Origin: Toxonevra muliebris
Taxonomy: Eukaryota > Arthropoda > Insecta > Diptera > Pallopteridae
Assembly (NCBI GenBank): GCA_963691655.1
Contig: OY829328.1
Coordinates: 5,732,204 to 5,796,203, forward strand
DNA length: 64,000 nucleotides
Direction: 5' to 3'
Of the stretch, positions 60,801 through 64,000 are shown piece after piece. A program made the translations under genes and the position numbers. Below the pieces are notes generated by a model that saw only the letters and a list, made by a program, of their open reading frames with translations, made no database searches and had not been told where the DNA came from. The stretch's first letter is position 1. Every line of letters starts with the position of its first letter.

Positions 60801-63800
60801 TGAACTCGTGGACCTTTTTTTGGTAAGCCTTCCATTAGAGATTTGATAGTTGTTTCAGACACCTTTTTGGAACAGTTTGCCCATCTCCTTTTAAAATCTT
60901 CGATATTTTGGGACACCTTTTTTGTGCTCTTTAAGTTTCTTTTCACAAGAGCCCAATATCTCTCCACTGGTCTTAGCTCCGGAACATTTGGAGGATTGGC
61001 CTCTCTTGGTACAAAAACTATGTTATTACTTTGGTACCACTCCAGAGCTTTCTTGCCGTAGTGACATGATTGCAAATCGGGCCAAAAATATGTGGACACA
61101 TTGTGCTCTCTTATGAAAGGAAGAAGTTTTTCTTTCAGACATACTTTGATGTATATTTCGGTATTTATAGAGCCCACTGTAACAAATGACTTGCTTCTTT
61201 TGCCGCAACTGCATATAGCTTGCCATACAAGAAATTTTCTAGGAAATTTTGTCTACTTTTGGATTCTAAATTGTTCTTCGACATTTCCTCGAGCATCAGC
61301 AACATAAAAATTTTGACCCGGAAGCTGCGTAAAATCTGCCAATACATACTTTTCGTCGTCCATTATACAACATGAATATTTTTGTATGAAATTCGATTTT
61401 AATTTCCGAGCCCTACTTTTGGCGTCTAAATTTTTTGCAGCATTCCTGTCTGGAACTTTTTGGACTTTTTATGTTTTTAAACCTGCATTGGCTTTAACTT
61501 TTCGCACCAAATAGTCAGAGCACTGGGCTAACCGGGCAGCTTTTCTACCAGATGTGTTTGGAGATCTTTTCAATATGCTATTTTCTTGGCTTTCCCAATA
61601 TCATGTGGTCCTTGTTTTCTTCCCGAACCAGGTTTGCTATCGATGGTCAAATTCTCCTGAAACTGTTTAATAACATTGAAAACAGTTTGACGGCAGATCT
61701 TCAATTCTTTGACCAATTTTTTGTAGGAATTTTTTTGAAAATTTTTAATAATTTTCAGGCGTACTTCTTTTTCTTCACTCATTTTGATCAAACTCACAAT
61801 AAATCAATATGTTTGTCATTAAAAATAACAACTGACATATTTTTCAAAGATAACTAGATCAATTTTTAAATTTTAAATTTTATACCCAAAAAAAATTATT
61901 AGGTAAAACGTGTGTTAAGATTTTTTCGATCTCACTCCTTACATATGTGCAATTACATTTGAATAATTTTAAAAAGTTGAATGGATTTTTCTTTGATTTT
62001 GTTTAATAACACATTTATTCTTCCACAAGTTAAAATCGTTGGCCATATTTTTTTTCGAGGTGATCTTGTCAAAATATGATACACTTGAGATTTAAGCTTT
62101 TACATCATCTCCTCGAAGTTTGTGTTAATCCTTTATTTTTACCGCTTGCATAACATTTTTTTTTTGCAAAATTTATCTGCAAGATGTTGTCAGAAAGTAA
62201 ACAGTAAACTAGCTGTCAAACTATAAAATGATGGCTTATGGTAAGCTATAATTTGAAACAATTTTCCCTTCGAAGATATAGTCAAAAGCAGCGACAGCTG
62301 ATAAAAAATATCTAGGATAGTTTGAAACAGTCCTGAGTAAGGAAAGGTTCTAGTCAGCGTGAAGCACTTAGAGACAATCAGAATCATTCGAAGATGATGC
62401 TGGTTAGTCAAACGCAATCCAAAAAATTAAAGACAGTAAGTAATAGAGACATTTTGTGGTCGTCATTGCTAAATAAAAGCAGTGACTAGCGGATCCACAG
62501 ATTTCCTAATGAGGGTTAATTCCCCTCGACCCCCAAAACTGTCTCCAAAGAACTTTGACACAGTAGAATAGTTTAAGGGAGTCACACTAAATAATCTAAT
62601 CAATGACAAAAACTGCTAGTCAGCGGGAATAAAGGAAAGTTGAGAAAAATCTGTAACATTAACAAATCAAATTTATTAGATTGCACTGCTAAGAAGATTA
62701 CCTTTACGCAAAACAAATCAAACTTGCATATGCCCAAAGTATTCAATTCTAAATACATCCTAAGTACTTAAACATATTTAGCACAACTTTATCCATTACA
62801 ATATGGTAAGAATGTAAACTAAAACAAAAATGGCCACAATCTTGCCACCGCCAGTTATACCAATAGTGTAGAAGAAAATGTAGAAACACTTTTTCCAATA
62901 TATAAATAGTTTTTAAAATATTCATACTTTTCCTTTATTGAATATCGAATTGAATCACACTATTTATAGACTTGTAATTAAACACAAACATTTGTATGCA
63001 TTTAAACTATAAAAGAAATATGAGTTTTTTTGTTTGTTTCCTCAATCAATTATCGTATATCATTCATAAAATATTAATTTACTCCATCAACTAATAAAAT
63101 ATTAAATTCATTTATATGAATTCATTACAGAAATCGAGCTCGGAACAAAATGCATTGTAGAAATGGACAAGCAGCAGACTATTCTGCAAAATCCACAATC
63201 GTTGGACAAAATGGATAGGTGTGTAGTCAGTCATTCAATCATTACATTTGCATATGATTTACAACTTTCGTTTATATTTACACACGCTGTTTTTTAAATC
63301 TCTTTTATTTATATTCGTTTATCTTTACCAACACAGGAAAGCTCCAAAGACATTTGCATTCGATCATTGCTTCTATTCATTGAATCCTGATGACTCGAAT
63401 TTTGCTTCACAAGAGACAGTATTCGATTTCGTGGGGCGTGGTATACTTGATAATGCATTCCAAGGTTACAATGCCTGCATATTTGCATATGGACAAACAG
63501 GTACATAGTGCGCACAATTACTAAATGATGGTGTGGAGATAATATTCCTTATTATGATTAAATGAATTTCGGTTTTATTCATTCATAGGCTCTGGGAAAT
63601 CATATACAATGATGGGTTCGCAGGATTACAAAGGTATCATTCCACGGCTCTGTGATGAACTATTCTCAGCGATTGCCAACAGAACTACACTAGATCTCAT
63701 GTATAAAGTTGAAGTGTCGTATATGGAAATTTATAATGAAAAAGTGCACGACTTACTCGATCCAAAACCAAATAAGCAATCGTTAAAAGTCCGTGAACAT

Positions 63801-64000
63801 AATGTTCTAGGACCCTACGTCGATGGCTTGTCACAGCTGGCGGTTGCATCGTACAAGGTAAAATTGCAATTTGATTTTTTTTAATTGGAATATTTGAATT
63901 TCTGTATAATGCAATTTTCAAGGATATTGACAACTTGATGACAGAAGGCAATAAATCGCGTACTGTTGCTGCTACAAATATGAATGCCGAATCGTCACGT
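48815..64000 (+). CDS. Khc-73: Kinesin-3 heavy chain (KIF13-type), 5' five coding exons
   Basis: Plus-end-directed microtubule motor of the kinesin-3 family; in flies Khc-73 is known in spindle orientation through Dlg and in endosome transport. Coding exons are 48815-48869, 63131-63218, 63337-63500, 63589-63857 and 63923-64000 (open at the window edge), all GT-AG and in phase: 218 residues. Exon 1 gives [18 protein letters not shown]. The ATP-binding P-loop GQTGSGKS is split over exons 3 and 4, followed by [37 protein letters not shown] and [20 protein letters not shown] are hallmark kinesin-3 segments. The window ends within switch I (NMNAESSR). The remaining motor, FHA, stalk and CAP-Gly regions lie beyond. 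Intron 1 is 14,261 bp and full of transposons; the next three introns are 65-118 bp. Gene identity rests on near-exact agreement with the known fly protein. Confidence 0.95.
48870..49632. other. Start of Khc-73 intron 1, no gene seen
   Basis: The donor is G|GTAAGTC. The rest is AT-rich with no motif. Confidence 0.5.
49633..50847. mobile_element. Transib-like non-autonomous element, 5-bp target duplication
   Basis: Both ends begin CACTATGG, followed by GCC-type bases and a shared GGCCAAAATTC/GGTCAAAATTC about 40 bp in. CAGTG is duplicated on each side (49628-49632, 50848-50852). A CACWATG start with a 5-bp duplication is the signature of Transib, relatives of RAG1. 1215 bp without a transposase; the short minus ORFs near each end are reading frames through the terminal repeats. 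Confidence 0.7.
50951..51845 (+). mobile_element. Mariner-superfamily relic with large internal deletion
   Basis: TA flanks ends that share GGGTGATTTT inverted. A plus-strand frame from 51063 starts [20 protein letters not shown], then [11 protein letters not shown]. It jumps across a deletion to FFKDG and [13 protein letters not shown], then in other frames reads [14 protein letters not shown] (third catalytic motif region) and [19 protein letters not shown] near 51680-51740. The first and most of the second catalytic regions are gone, and stops and frameshifts are several. Old, dead copy. Confidence 0.75.
51850..54645. other. Khc-73 intron 1, no gene seen
   Basis: AT-rich with CT-rich patches (52765-52805, 53200-53265). 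Overlapping ORFs at 53108-53372 are low-complexity readings. Short CTGTTG runs near 53760. Confidence 0.45.
54647..55786 (-). mobile_element. Mos1-like mariner, internally deleted
   Basis: Inverted ends of 27 bp start TTGGGAGTATGAAT and differ at one base, with TA outside both (54645-54646, 55787-55788). At 1140 bp it is shorter than an intact mariner (about 1.3 kb). It contains the transposase pseudogene at 54720-55614. Confidence 0.9.
54720..55614 (-). pseudogene. Mariner (Mos1-like) transposase, frameshifted and deleted
   Basis: The ATG at 55614 gives [20 protein letters not shown] and the first helix-turn-helix. A frameshift near FDVED leads into [17 protein letters not shown] with the second helix-turn-helix ([19 protein letters not shown]), then [10 protein letters not shown] with the first catalytic Asp. 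About 60-70 residues are lost after it, apart from a [17 protein letters not shown] scrap in another frame. The C-terminal half resumes at [16 protein letters not shown]. The second catalytic position reads QHNNARPHV, where mariners have HDNA, so Asp is Asn here; the third is [10 protein letters not shown]. Inactive by several independent lesions. Confidence 0.88.
55790..60649. other. Khc-73 intron 1, no gene seen
   Basis: Mostly AT-rich. A CGAA/CGAC microsatellite lies at about 58074-58106, with CGACGAG variants to 58150. 59340-59770 is less AT-rich, with overlapping open frames, but I could not match it to a family; it may be another retrotransposon fragment. Confidence 0.4.
60652..61939 (-). 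mobile_element. DD37E-type Tc1/mariner element, full length
   Basis: 1288 bp, TA outside both ends (60650-60651, 61940-61941). Terminal inverted repeats are perfect for 27 bp and begin AGGAGTGAGATCGAAAAAAT. They carry one damaged transposase gene. Ends resemble those of the element at 32016-34494 (AGGAGTG, then a C/G-rich bit, then GAAAAAA, then AAC), so these are two subfamilies. Confidence 0.9.
60794..61782 (-). pseudogene. DD37E-type transposase with one frameshift and two stops
   Basis: The ATG at 61782 gives [20 protein letters not shown] and a helix-turn-helix ([20 protein letters not shown]). A frameshift after GKAKKI (about 61575) moves to the frame [17 protein letters not shown]. 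Stops are a TAA at 61469-61471 and a TAG at 61253-61255. Catalytic residues are present: MDDEKYV, then WPDLQSCHY and RPVERYW, with 37 residues between the last Asp and Glu. [20 protein letters not shown] is typical of this Tc1-related group. The C-terminus is intact to 60794. With so few lesions and perfect TIRs, the copy is not very old. Confidence 0.87.
61942..63130. other. End of Khc-73 intron 1, no gene seen
   Basis: AT-rich; ends in TTCATTACAG, the acceptor for coding exon 2. No other motif recognised. Confidence 0.5.

Noticed and set aside
1..64000. CRISPR arrays, operons, rRNA genes or LTR retrotransposons
   Set aside because: No regularly spaced repeats with unique spacers, no rRNA-like blocks, no long direct terminal repeats or integrase motifs were seen; the window is insect nuclear DNA.

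Overview
This is AT-rich nuclear DNA from a higher (brachyceran) fly. There are no bacterial features. Genes have GT-AG introns, the spacer DNA is full of homopolymers, (CAA)n/(TTG)n runs and DNA transposons, and the kinesin exons read almost like Drosophila Khc-73. A tephritid-like or similar fly is possible, but the species cannot be read from this sequence alone.

Three protein-coding host genes are visible. Two tandem minus-strand genes encode nose-resistant-to-fluoxetine (NRF-6)-like membrane acyltransferases. Gene A is represented by its first two coding exons (888-2056) and runs off the left edge or into a long intron. Gene B is complete in six coding exons (15517-19128, 799 codons), with all junctions in phase. 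A distant minus-strand TATA box and splice donor near 40 kb may be gene B's promoter and leader exon. On the plus strand, the 5' part of Khc-73 (kinesin-3, KIF13-type) starts at 48815. Its first intron is 14.3 kb, and exons 2-5 (63131-64000) encode the first 218 residues of the motor domain.

Most of the rest is repeats, many with readable ends. (1) Tc1/mariner-superfamily copies: a near-intact DD37D/maT-type element with one internal stop (9306-10585); an internally deleted Mos1-like mariner (54647-55786); two DD37E-type copies (60652-61939, and 32016-34494, the latter carrying a LINE inserted in twin-primed form); and a deleted relic (50951-51845). (2) hAT-type elements with 8-bp target duplications (2710-4108, 12738-13607) and a MITE with an 8-bp duplication nested in another element (6920-7696 inside 6669-8147). 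(3) Transib-like elements with CACWRTG-type ends, one flanked by a 5-bp duplication (49633-50847; weaker 24385-25057). (4) A tRNA-derived SINE family with two copies containing two tRNA-like units and one copy with a different 3' module. (5) Several LINE fragments. (6) Long inverted repeats, notably a ~520-bp near-palindrome (31340-31862) and a ~100-bp-arm foldback (35367-35825), both able to form long hairpin RNAs.

The most unusual items are the heterodimeric SINE family with exchanged 3' modules, the long hairpins, the nested DD37E/LINE structure, and an unrecognised ORF (27865-28910) split by a SINE whose target duplication restores the reading frame when removed. No wholly new multi-gene system can be supported.
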